A stretch of 48,558 nucleotides of DNA, from NCBI GenBank assembly GCA_002311745.1, contig DBZL01000076.1, positions 1-48,558 of the forward strand, read 5' to 3'. A model generated the notes under the pieces. It searched no databases. It was given only the letters and a program-made list of their open reading frames with translations, and had not been told where the DNA came from. Both the position numbers and the translations under genes were made by a program. How positions within the stretch are numbered: position 1 is the first letter of the stretch; the number at the start of each line of letters is the position of its first letter. This DNA comes from Phycisphaerales bacterium UBA1161 (GTDB lineage: Bacteria; Planctomycetota; Phycisphaerae; Tepidisphaerales; Tepidisphaeraceae). Positions 11,450 to 19,124 of this stretch are shown piece after piece.

Positions 11450-12361
11450 ATGGCACGGATGCACCGGTGGCTTGGACTAGCCACGATCGGCCTGTTGCTC
11501 ACAGGCTGCGTTTCCCAGGAAAAGTACAATGCGATGAAGTTGCGGGCCGACCAATTGGCCGAACAGGCCGGTCAGTCCGACGCCGACGCCCAGCGCGCCC
11601 GCGCTCAGGCCGATGCGTACAAGTCGCAGCTCGATCAAATCGCCAACTCCGGTAATACGAAGGACGCGATGATGGCCAATATGGGCAAGCAGAACGCCGA
11701 CTTGCAAGCCCAGTTGGCGGCGCTGCAGGCCAAGTACGAGAGCGAGCTGAGCCGACCACCGACGTTGTTGGCCTCCGGCTCGGCCCTGCCGGCGCCGCTG
11801 ACCAACGCGCTGAACGAATTCGCCGCGGCCAATCCGGACATCGTCGATTTCGACGCGGCCCGCGGCGTGGTGAAGTTCAAGAGCGACGTGACCTTCACCC
11901 CCGGCAGCGCGGAGGTCTCGGAGAAGGCCAAGGCGGCCATCGAGCGCTTCGCGCAAATTCTCAATTCCGCGGGGGCTAGCGGCTACGAGTTGATGGTGGC
12001 TGGTCACACCGACAACACGCCGGTCTTGAAACGCAGCACGATGGAACAGGGGCACTTCGACAACTGGTATCTCTCTTCCCATCGCGCCATCGCCGTGGCG
12101 GCGGAACTGGTACGCAACGGCGTGCACAAGAGCCGCATCGGCGTGGCCGGCTACGCCGATCAGCGGCCCATCGCCAGCAACAACACCGAGGCGGGCAAGG
12201 CCCAGAATCGCCGCGTGGAAATCCTGATCCTGCCGACGAGTTCGCGTTCCGGGTCGCTGGCGTCCAGCACCGGAGGCGTGTCGGCGCCGCGTCACGCGGC
12301 CGCCCGGTCGCGGCTGGACAAGGACGTGCCCGCCGGCGGCGACGCACCACTGAACAAATAG
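11450..12361 (+). CDS. OmpA/MotB-family outer-membrane lipoprotein
   Basis: The N-terminus is a lipoprotein signal with lipobox LLTGC (Cys20), so the protein is probably tethered to the outer membrane. Residues 22-105 form a coiled coil rich in Gln, Ala and Glu. Residues about 130-260 are the OmpA C-terminal peptidoglycan-binding domain, with FTPGSAEV, VAGHTDNTPV and the NRRVEI end. The tail is disordered. Such proteins link the envelope to peptidoglycan. Because it precedes a motility block it could be mistaken for MotB, but it has a lipobox in place of the MotB membrane helix and no MotB-type Asp. A clear intrinsic terminator follows at 12395-12428, so it is its own transcription unit. Confidence 0.85.
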   Translation: MARMHRWLGLATIGLLLTGCVSQEKYNAMKLRADQLAEQAGQSDADAQRARAQADAYKSQLDQIANSGNTKDAMMANMGKQNADLQAQLAALQAKYESELSRPPTLLASGSALPAPLTNALNEFAAANPDIVDFDAARGVVKFKSDVTFTPGSAEVSEKAKAAIERFAQILNSAGASGYELMVAGHTDNTPVLKRSTMEQGHFDNWYLSSHRAIAVAAELVRNGVHKSRIGVAGYADQRPIASNNTEAGKAQNRRVEILILPTSSRSGSLASSTGGVSAPRHAAARSRLDKDVPAGGDAPLNK

Positions 12362-12394
12362 CCTCTGGTCGTCCCGTCGATCTCCGACGATCCC

Positions 12395-12428
12395 ATCGCC
12401 CCGCCGGTCTCCCCGGCGGGGCGATTTT
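12395..12428 (+). terminator. Intrinsic terminator after the OmpA-type gene
   Basis: A perfect 13-bp G+C-rich stem (12395-12407 with 12413-12425) has a 5-nt loop and runs into TTTT. It separates the lipoprotein gene from the TPR gene. Confidence 0.85.
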
Positions 12429-12452
12429 CCTCGCGGCAATCATCGGCGTCGC

Positions 12453-12480
12453 TTGCCTTTGCAATTCGGCTGGATATACT
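12453..12480 (+). promoter_or_regulatory. Probable sigma-70-type promoter for the TPR gene
   Basis: TTGCCT (12453-12458) and TATACT (12475-12480) are separated by 16 bp and match the -35 and -10 consensus at four and five of six positions. They lie just past the terminator and about 60 bp before the TPR protein start, a sensible place for a promoter reading into the motility block. Confidence 0.5.
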
Positions 12481-12536
12481 CGGCCTTTAGCGCCGATCAG
12501 GAAGATCGGGACGGTTGCTAAAAAGGCAAGGATGCC

Positions 12537-14900
12537 ATGTCGACAAACCGCGCCTTGTCCCTCCGCTGGGCCGCTCGAATTTCTCAACTCTGGCAGTTGC
12601 CCCTGCTGATCGTTTCCATCGCACTGTTCATCTACGCGGGGTATCTGTTCATCAACCCTGGCCCGGGGGCCAGCATCGATCAAAAGATCGCCGTGGCCCG
12701 CGAGTATATGAACCAGGACCGGCCTGATGCCGCATGGCAGCAACTGGTGCGCACCCTCGAAACCGAAAAGCCCGAGCGCTCGCAGGAGGCTCAAATCCAC
12801 CTGATGCTGGGCGAAGCGCTGGAGGCGGCGCAGGCCCAGCAGAGAATCAGCATTGCGGCCAATCATCAGCGGATCGTCGAGCAGACGGAGTTGGCGCTGG
12901 AGCAGGGCGCCAAGGCGGACGCGGCGGTGCACCGGCGGTTGGCCGACAGCTACGCCGCCCTGCACAAGAGCGCCATGGCCGTCGAGCATTACCGCCAGGC
13001 GATCGCGATGGACCCGCAGCATTCGCTGCGGCTGCGGCGCAAGATGATCGACTTGCAGCTTGCCAGCGACGATCCGGGCAATGCGGACGTCTCGTTGGGG
13101 GAATATTTGCGGCAGCCGGAATTGAGCGACGCGGAGCGTGCCTGGGCCCTGGACCAGCGCGCCGGCATTCTGATCGATCGCAAGCAGTTCGCCGAAGCGC
13201 GCAAGCTGTTGGCCGACGCCCTGCGGCTGGATTCGGATCCGGTCGATCAGGGGCAGTTCAATTATCAGCTTGGCTATTGCGCCTACCGCGAAGGCCAGGC
13301 GGATGATGCCGAGCGGTATCTGCGCCTTTCCCGCGACCAGTTGCGGGTGCGCCATCCGCTGGACGCCAACGCGGCTTACTACCTGGGCCGGATTTACCAG
13401 GAGCGCAACGATTCGGCGACGGCGCTGTCGTTCTACGACGCGGTGCTGATGAGTCATCCGGAATCGCCGATGGTGCCGCTGGCGCGGCTGGGGCGAGGCG
13501 TTTGCCGGATCGTCCGCGGTCAAAGCGACGCCGGCCTGGAGGATTTGCACGACGTCACCGTGGAAGTGCAGCGGCGCGGCTCGCGCACCCTGGAGAAGAC
13601 GGAGGCCATCACCGGATTGCACTTCGCCACGGACGTCCTGGTCGACCGGGGGGATTTCCAGTCGGCGCTGGAAGTCCTGGCCGACGAGCAGATGATGGAT
13701 CCTTCACCCAAGGGCGGCTTTTACATGCGGCTGGCGCGCATCTACGAGAAGCGCGCCGATCAGCTCGAGGCGTCGATCGCCGATGCCACGGCGACGGACA
13801 AGATTCGCCGCGGCGAGCAGGCCCGCGAGATGCGCAACAAGGCCGCGGATGCGTACATCGTCTATTCGCGTTCGCTGACGTTTGCGGATGACAACACCTA
13901 CGCCGAGGCGTTCTGGAAGGGCGTGAATCTGTACGACCGTGCGGGGAATTTACCGTCGGTGATCTCGTCGCTGGAGCTGTTTGTGGCCGAGCGGCCGCAG
14001 GACAAGCTGGCGCCGGATGCGCTGCTGCGTCTGGGAGAGGCCTGCCAGGCGGCGGGGCTGTTCGACAAGGCGATCGACGCGTACCAGCGGAACGAGCTTT
14101 TCTATCCCAAGAGTCTGGCGGCCAGCAAATCCGCCGTGCCGCTGGCGCAGGCGTACATGGCCAAGGGTCCGGAATTTTACGGCAAGGCCGAGAAGACGCT
14201 TTTGAGCGTGGTGGAGAACAATCCGCGGGTGGACCCGTCGGCGGAGGAATTCCGCCAGTCGCTGCACAATCTGGCCCAGCTTTATTACCGCACCGGGCGG
14301 TATGAGGAAGCGGTGGCGCGGGCGGAGGAATTGACCGACCGGTATCCGGCCGACGAGCTCAAACCGCAGATGATTTTTCTGATGGCCGACAGCTTGCGGA
14401 AGAGCGCTTCGCTGCTGGAGGTGAAGCTGGCATCGGCGCAGCGGCCGACGGGCGGTGGGGCAGGCTCGAGCGACGTCGCCGAGGCCGTCGCCGCCAAACG
14501 CGACCGCCTGCTCAAAAGCCGCGCGCTGTACGACCAGGTGGTTGATCTGTATCGGGCGTCGGCGCCGGCGACGGACATCGACAAACTGTATCAGAAAATG
14601 GCGTTCTTTTATCGCGCCGATTGCCTGTACGACCTGGGGGATTACGAGGAGGCGATCAAGCTGTACGACGCGGCCGCGTTCAACTACCAGAACGATCCAT
14701 CCTCGGTGGCGGCGTACGTGCAGATCGTCAACGCCTATTTCGCCCTGGGCAAGCCCCAGGAGGCCAAGGCCGCCAACAACCGCGCCAAGTGGATGCTCAA
14801 GCACATGCCGCCGGAGGCCTTCCAGGATGAGAGCTTCGCGATGCCCAAGAAGTATTGGGACCAGTGGCTGCAGTGGACCAGCAGCGCGGGGATGTGGTGA
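12537..14900 (+). CDS. Large membrane-anchored TPR protein
   Basis: A 787-residue protein with one membrane helix at about residues 20-39 and then an almost continuous array of TPR-like helical hairpins (for instance RRLADSYAALHKSAMAVEHYRQAIAMDP, LGRIYQERNDSATALSFYDAVLM, LGDYEEAIKLYDAA) to the C-terminus. The N-terminal anchor suggests the repeats are periplasmic. TPR scaffolds assemble multiprotein complexes; its location directly before the flgN-like gene, 21 bp away and co-directional, makes a role in flagellar assembly or basal-body surroundings possible but unproven. No catalytic motif is seen. Confidence 0.75.
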   Translation: MSTNRALSLRWAARISQLWQLPLLIVSIALFIYAGYLFINPGPGASIDQKIAVAREYMNQDRPDAAWQQLVRTLETEKPERSQEAQIHLMLGEALEAAQAQQRISIAANHQRIVEQTELALEQGAKADAAVHRRLADSYAALHKSAMAVEHYRQAIAMDPQHSLRLRRKMIDLQLASDDPGNADVSLGEYLRQPELSDAERAWALDQRAGILIDRKQFAEARKLLADALRLDSDPVDQGQFNYQLGYCAYREGQADDAERYLRLSRDQLRVRHPLDANAAYYLGRIYQERNDSATALSFYDAVLMSHPESPMVPLARLGRGVCRIVRGQSDAGLEDLHDVTVEVQRRGSRTLEKTEAITGLHFATDVLVDRGDFQSALEVLADEQMMDPSPKGGFYMRLARIYEKRADQLEASIADATATDKIRRGEQAREMRNKAADAYIVYSRSLTFADDNTYAEAFWKGVNLYDRAGNLPSVISSLELFVAERPQDKLAPDALLRLGEACQAAGLFDKAIDAYQRNELFYPKSLAASKSAVPLAQAYMAKGPEFYGKAEKTLLSVVENNPRVDPSAEEFRQSLHNLAQLYYRTGRYEEAVARAEELTDRYPADELKPQMIFLMADSLRKSASLLEVKLASAQRPTGGGAGSSDVAEAVAAKRDRLLKSRALYDQVVDLYRASAPATDIDKLYQKMAFFYRADCLYDLGDYEEAIKLYDAAAFNYQNDPSSVAAYVQIVNAYFALGKPQEAKAANNRAKWMLKHMPPEAFQDESFAMPKKYWDQWLQWTSSAGMW

Positions 14901-14921
14901 GGGCGATCAAGGAGTGACGTC

Positions 14922-15365
14922 ATGGCGCAGGATGCGGTGCTGGCGGCGCTTGCCAAGCAAGTGGAGTGTTATCGGACGCTGGCCAAGCTCGCCCAGGTGC
15001 AGCACGAGCACGTTCAGGATGGCCGCACGGAAGACCTGCTGCGCGTGCTGGCCCAGCGTCAGGAATTGCTGGACCGGGTGGCGGAGCTGGAGCAGTCCCT
15101 TTCCCCCGTCAAAAAGGTGTGGAGCGATTTTTTGGAGCACTTGGCGGGCGAGGATCGCACCCGGGCGGAATCCATGATGCAGCAGACGCGGCAGCTCCTG
15201 GCCCAGATCACCGCCGCCGACCGCGACGATGCCCTGGTGCTTCAGCAGCGGAAGCTGAACCTGGGAAAAGAGATCAAGCAGGCGACGGCGGCGCGGCGAC
15301 TCAACGCCAGCTACGCCGCCGCCGCGTACGGCCGCCGCCAGACCGCCCTGGACCTGCAGCAATGA
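14922..15365 (+). CDS. FlgN/FliT-like flagellar export chaperone
   Basis: A 147-residue, wholly helical, charged protein: repeated heptads from residue 5 to about 130 with no signal peptide or membrane helix. Size, helical character, the N-terminal QVECYRTLAKLAQVQHEHVQDG stretch followed by a QRQELLDRVAELEQ segment, and a disordered C-terminal tail fit the FlgN family, which binds hook-filament junction proteins FlgK and FlgL before export. It sits seven bases before the flagellar histidine kinase gene at the head of the motility block. Sequence similarity in this family is weak, so the call leans on context; FliT-like or an unrelated coiled coil remain possible. Confidence 0.6.
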   Translation: MAQDAVLAALAKQVECYRTLAKLAQVQHEHVQDGRTEDLLRVLAQRQELLDRVAELEQSLSPVKKVWSDFLEHLAGEDRTRAESMMQQTRQLLAQITAADRDDALVLQQRKLNLGKEIKQATAARRLNASYAAAAYGRRQTALDLQQ

Positions 15366-15372
15366 GATCGGC

Positions 15373-16230
15373 ATGGAGGCTGTTGCGGACATCTCGAGCG
15401 TGACTCCAGCGGACAGGCCGGCGGTCTCCGCCGGCACGCGCATGGAGGAGCTGGGGCGCATCATCCTGGCCTACAGCGACGTCACGGAAAAACTGCAGCG
15501 CGCGCACGCCCAGCTTCAGCAGACCGTGCAGTCGCTGCGCAACGAGTTGTCGGAAAAGAACCAGCAGTTGCAGCGGAAGCAGCGTCTGGCGGCGCTGGGC
15601 GAAATGGCCGCGGGCATGGCCCACGAAATCCGCAACCCCCTGGGCGGGATCCAACTTTACGCCTCCATGCTGGCCAAGGACGTGCAAGAGCAGCCGGCGG
15701 CGCTGCAATGGGTCGACAAAATCACCGCGGGGGTCAAACGCCTGGAGGCGCTGGTGATCCAGGTCCTGCAATTCACGCGGGAAATCCAGCCGCACCCGGT
15801 GGAAACGGATTTGGCGGAGTTGGTGGATCAGTCGATCGAGTTGATTTCTGACCGCATGGCTGCGGCCGCCGTGCAGTGCCGCGCCGGCGGTCGGCGCCCC
15901 ATGCCGGTGCGCGTCGATCCCATGCTCTTGGGCCAGGCGATCCTGAACCTGCTGATCAACGCGGTGGAAGCGATCCAGGGTCCGGGCTTGATCGAGGTCG
16001 GCTGGGCCGAGGCGAGCGGCGGCGGGCAGTTGCGGCTGTGGATCCACGACAGCGGGCCGGGAATCGCGCCGCAGGCCCTGGAACGCATCTTCAACCCGTT
16101 TTTTACGACCAAGGAGAACGGCACGGGTCTGGGCCTGGCGATTGTGCATCGCATTGTCGAGGCGCACGACGGCGCCATCGTCGTCACCAATGCGCCACAG
16201 GGCGGAGCGATGTTTGAATTGCGAATATGA
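15373..16230 (+). CDS. Flagellar sensor histidine kinase, FlrB/FleS type
   Basis: A soluble 285-residue kinase with no membrane segment or N-terminal sensor domain larger than a coiled coil (residues 40-75). The phosphoacceptor box AHEIRNPLGG has His84. The ATPase domain shows the N box (ILNLLINAVEA), G1 (HDSGPGI), F (FFTTKENGTGLGL) and G2 regions. It is followed by the gene for its likely partner, a sigma-54 activator. The pair resembles FlrB-FlrC of Vibrio and FleS-FleR of Pseudomonas, which sense a stage of basal body or hook assembly and switch on later flagellar genes. The short cytosolic layout agrees with that model. Confidence 0.88.
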   Translation: MEAVADISSVTPADRPAVSAGTRMEELGRIILAYSDVTEKLQRAHAQLQQTVQSLRNELSEKNQQLQRKQRLAALGEMAAGMAHEIRNPLGGIQLYASMLAKDVQEQPAALQWVDKITAGVKRLEALVIQVLQFTREIQPHPVETDLAELVDQSIELISDRMAAAAVQCRAGGRRPMPVRVDPMLLGQAILNLLINAVEAIQGPGLIEVGWAEASGGGQLRLWIHDSGPGIAPQALERIFNPFFTTKENGTGLGLAIVHRIVEAHDGAIVVTNAPQGGAMFELRI

Positions 16231-16315
16231 GTTGCCAGTTGCTGGTTGCTGGAAGGGGCTCTGCCGGCAACTCTAGCAACTAGCAACTAGCAACTAGCAA
16301 CTAGCAACTAGCAAC
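16231..16315. repeat. Inverted array of GTTGCTA/TAGCAAC heptamers, locus 1
   Basis: Three heptamers of the form GTTGC[CT][AG] (16231-16251) are followed by a 22-nt spacer and six perfect tandem TAGCAAC units (16274-16315). The array starts at the base after the kinase stop codon and ends 16 bp before the response regulator start. A second such array sits after fliG at 21816-21900. Confidence 0.9.
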
Positions 16316-16331
16316 TTCCTCAGGAGCATTT

Positions 16332-17708
16332 ATGGCTCGGATACTCATCGTCGACGATCAGGACATGATGCGTGATTCGCTGGGGGCGACGCTGGCGCGC
16401 GAGGGGCACGAGGTGGTGGCGACCGCCGATGGGTCGGCGGCGGCGGACAAGCTGGCGGCGACGCGGTTCGATCTGCTGATCACGGATCTGAAGATGCCCA
16501 AGATGAGCGGCCTGGAATTGCTGGCCGAAGCCAAAAAGCTGCGGCCGGACATGCCGGTGGTGCTCATGACCGCGTTCGCCACCGTGAGCACCGCCGTCGA
16601 GGCGATGAAGCTGGGGGCCTACGACTACATCCAGAAGCCGTTTGACGGCGAGGAGATCAAGCTCCTGGTCGAGCGCACGCTCGAGCACAGCCGCCTGAAG
16701 CTGGAAAACCAGGCGTATCGCAGCATGACGGAGATCGGTTCTCCGCGGCCGCTCATCGGCAGCAGCTCGGCCATGGAGCAGGTGCGGCAGAAGATCGAAC
16801 TGGTGGCCCGCAGCAACGCGACGGTGCTGATCCGCGGCGAAAGCGGAACGGGCAAGGAGGTCGTGGCCCGCCTGATTCACCTGGCGTCGGCGCGGCGCGA
16901 GCGGCCCATGCTGGCGGTGAACTGCGCCGCGCTATCGGAAAATCTGCTGGAATCGGAACTGTTCGGTCACGAGAAAGGCGCCTTCACCGGCGCCGACCGC
17001 CTGCGCCGCGGACGGTTCGAACTGGCGGACGGCGGCACCATCCTTCTGGATGAAATCAGCGAAATCGCCGCAGCCCTGCAGGCCAAGCTGCTTCGCGTGT
17101 TGCAGGAGAACTGTTTCGAGCGCGTGGGCAGCAGCCTCACGCAGCAGGTGGACGTGCGCGTGATCGCCACGACCAATCGCAATCTGGATCGCTGCGTCGA
17201 GCAGGGCGATTTTCGCCGCGATCTGTTCTACCGTCTGAACGTGGTGCCGATCGAGGTTCCACCGCTGCGGAACCGTGTAGAGGACGTGGCGGATCTGTGC
17301 CGCCATTTTTTGCATCAGGCCTGCAAGCGGGACAAGACGGCGTTCCGGCACATCGAGGCGGAAGCGGTGCGGCTGCTGCAGCACTACGACTGGCCGGGCA
17401 ACGTGCGCGAGCTGCAGAACATTCTGGAGCGGGCGGTGGTGCTGGAAAGCGATCCGGGCGTCATCCGCGCCGCGACGATCGAGCCGTGGCTGAAGCACGC
17501 GGCGGCGGCGCCGATCGCCGAGGGCCTGGCGGGCCGGCCGCTGGCGGACATCGAAAAGCAGGTGATCCTCAGCACGCTCCAGCAGTTCAAGGGTCATCGC
17601 GTGCGCACGGCCGGGGCGCTGGGCATCGGCGTGCGAACGCTGGGGATGAAACTGAAGCGCTGGCGCGAGGAAGGCGTGTTGGCCGAGACGGCCGGCAACG
17701 GCCAATAA
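16332..17708 (+). CDS. Sigma-54-dependent flagellar response regulator, FlrC/FleR type
   Basis: Three domains are plain: a receiver (acidic D8, D9, phosphoacceptor D52 in LLITDLKMP, and a KPF motif near 104), an AAA+ sigma-54 interaction domain (Walker A GESGTGKE at 169-176, GAFTGA loop at 216-221, GGTILLDEISE Walker B region) and a short Fis-type helix-turn-helix (about 420-445). The intact GAFTGA loop means it can contact sigma-54, so some flagellar promoters should be of the -24/-12 class. It is separated from its partner kinase gene by only 101 bp, filled with a heptamer repeat array. AGGAG is visible at 16322-16326. Family call is firm; the specific targets are not known. Confidence 0.93.
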   Translation: MARILIVDDQDMMRDSLGATLAREGHEVVATADGSAAADKLAATRFDLLITDLKMPKMSGLELLAEAKKLRPDMPVVLMTAFATVSTAVEAMKLGAYDYIQKPFDGEEIKLLVERTLEHSRLKLENQAYRSMTEIGSPRPLIGSSSAMEQVRQKIELVARSNATVLIRGESGTGKEVVARLIHLASARRERPMLAVNCAALSENLLESELFGHEKGAFTGADRLRRGRFELADGGTILLDEISEIAAALQAKLLRVLQENCFERVGSSLTQQVDVRVIATTNRNLDRCVEQGDFRRDLFYRLNVVPIEVPPLRNRVEDVADLCRHFLHQACKRDKTAFRHIEAEAVRLLQHYDWPGNVRELQNILERAVVLESDPGVIRAATIEPWLKHAAAAPIAEGLAGRPLADIEKQVILSTLQQFKGHRVRTAGALGIGVRTLGMKLKRWREEGVLAETAGNGQ

Positions 17709-17829
17709 ACGGCCGGGATAGGCGCAGGGATTGCGCGTGCCACGCTGGTTTGGCGCGATCCGGCGCGATCCGTCAACTGAATTGCCCGAGCATTTTTGTG
17801 TGGTACGCGATTTGTAAGGTGAGGTCTGG

Positions 17830-18231
17830 ATGTTTTTAGATCGGCTGCTGAACGACGGAAGCTCGCCGCTGCTGGAGCAGTGGTTGCAGTTCACCGAGGC
17901 CCGCCAACGCTTCCTCGCCGAGGACGTCGCCAACGCCTCCACCCCGAATTACGTCCAGAAGGACCTGTCCCTGGAGCAATTTCAGGCGATGCTGCGCGCC
18001 AAGCTGAAATCCGCGCAGAGCGGCTCCGCGGACACGGCGAGTTTCGACGATGTCGCGGCCGCGGTGCAGCATCCGGTTCGCGGCATCCTGTTTCACGACG
18101 GCAACAACCGCTCGATGGAGCAGTTAATGACCGACCAGGCGAAAAACGGCCTGATGCACATGCTGGCCGTCGAGCTGCTGAAGCATCAGTACAGCGTCAT
18201 GGAGATGGCGCTCAAGGAACGCGTTGGTTGA
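17830..18231 (+). CDS. flgB: Flagellar proximal rod protein FlgB
   Basis: A 133-residue rod protein forming part of the proximal rod that connects the MS ring to the distal rod and is exported by the flagellar type III system. The FlgBC-type N-terminal helix (LAEDVANASTPNYVQKD) and the C-terminal helix (LAVELLKHQYSVMEMALKERVG) that pair in the rod are both present. AAGGTGAGG at 17817-17825 is the ribosome-binding site. flgC follows after 15 bp. The length is typical. Confidence 0.93.
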   Translation: MFLDRLLNDGSSPLLEQWLQFTEARQRFLAEDVANASTPNYVQKDLSLEQFQAMLRAKLKSAQSGSADTASFDDVAAAVQHPVRGILFHDGNNRSMEQLMTDQAKNGLMHMLAVELLKHQYSVMEMALKERVG

Positions 18232-18246
18232 TAGGGAGCGTCAGTC

Positions 18247-18651
18247 ATGTTGGACATTCTCGACATAGGCGCCAGCGGGCTGTTGGCTCAGCGCATCCGG
18301 CTGGACACGATCGCGGGGAACATCGCCAACATCAACACCACGCGTGACGCAGCCGGCAAGGCCAATCCCTATCGGCGGCGTTTTGTGTTGTTCGCCCCGG
18401 GGCAGACGACCGACAACGGTGCGCCCGGCGTGCACGTGCAGTCGATCGGCATCGATCAATCGGCGCTGGTCCGCCGCTACGAGCCGGGGCATCCGGATGC
18501 CGATGCCCAGGGGTACGTGTCGTATCCGAACATCGACATGGCGATCGAATACGTCAACGCCTTGGAAGCCTCGCGGGCGTACGATGCCAACGTGACCATG
18601 ATGGACACGACAAAAGCCATGTTCAATTCCAGCTTGCGTCTGTTGGCCTAA
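18247..18651 (+). CDS. flgC: Flagellar proximal rod protein FlgC
   Basis: A 134-residue partner of FlgB in the proximal rod. The conserved N-terminus (LLAQRIRLDTIAGNIANINTTRDA) and the PYRRRFVLF segment are characteristic, as is the C-terminus (NIDMAIEYVNALEASRAYDANVTMMDTTKAMFNSSLRLLA). There is no gap or truncation. It lies between flgB and fliE, the standard order for this operon. Confidence 0.96.
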   Translation: MLDILDIGASGLLAQRIRLDTIAGNIANINTTRDAAGKANPYRRRFVLFAPGQTTDNGAPGVHVQSIGIDQSALVRRYEPGHPDADAQGYVSYPNIDMAIEYVNALEASRAYDANVTMMDTTKAMFNSSLRLLA

Positions 18652-18661
18652 GGCGGTCCTT

Positions 18662-18976
18662 ATGATCGAACGAGCAGCCAATAATCTCCTGGGCATCACC
18701 GGGGCCGGCGGCCTCGGGGGGGCGGCGGGGGGGGCATCCGCCTCTTCCACCGGCGAAACCAGCTTCGCCGACGTGCTCAAAAAGAGCATCGACGAAGTCG
18801 CCAAGCTTCAGCAGGATGCCTCCAAGGCCGTGGATGACGTGGCCACCGGGCAAACGCAGAACGTGACCGGCGTCATGACCGCCGTGGAAAAGGCCGACCT
18901 GGCCTTCAAAACCCTCCTGACCATCCGGGCGAAACTGATGGATGCCTACGAGGAGATCAAGGGAATTTCCGTTTGA
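18662..18976 (+). CDS. fliE: Flagellar hook-basal body protein FliE
   Basis: FliE joins the MS ring to the rod and is the first exported substrate. The 104-residue protein shows a Gly/Ala-rich variable N-terminus followed by the conserved helical part (SFADVLKKSIDEVAKLQQDA, the DDVATGQTQNVTGVMTAVEKADLAF segment and the LLTIRAKLMDAYEEIKGISV end). Ten bases separate it from flgC. A non-coding gap of about 150 bp follows before fliF, containing a 7-bp hairpin near 19021-19040. Confidence 0.93.
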   Translation: MIERAANNLLGITGAGGLGGAAGGASASSTGETSFADVLKKSIDEVAKLQQDASKAVDDVATGQTQNVTGVMTAVEKADLAFKTLLTIRAKLMDAYEEIKGISV

Positions 18977-19124
18977 TCGTGATTTTGCATTGCATTCCCT
19001 TGAGGGGGGATTAAAATTCACGTTCTCGGATGGAGCCGAGAAAAAACCGTCCGAAGCAACCGGGAACGGGCGGCAGGAAAAAGCAAGTCCGCGAGATTTC
19101 TCCTCGGCCAAGGAGGGCTGAGCG

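Noticed and set aside
11450..12361. MotB
   Set aside because: The protein has a lipobox and coiled coil where MotB has a membrane helix with a proton-binding Asp, and there is no motA beside it.
16231..16315. Possible CRISPR array at the heptamer repeats
   Set aside because: Units are only 7 bp, without spacers, and inverted relative to each other; no cas genes are present.
17801..17815. Sigma-54-like promoter TGGTAC-N5-TTGT before flgB
   Set aside because: It lacks the -12 GC, and a start of transcription from it would lie after the flgB Shine-Dalgarno.
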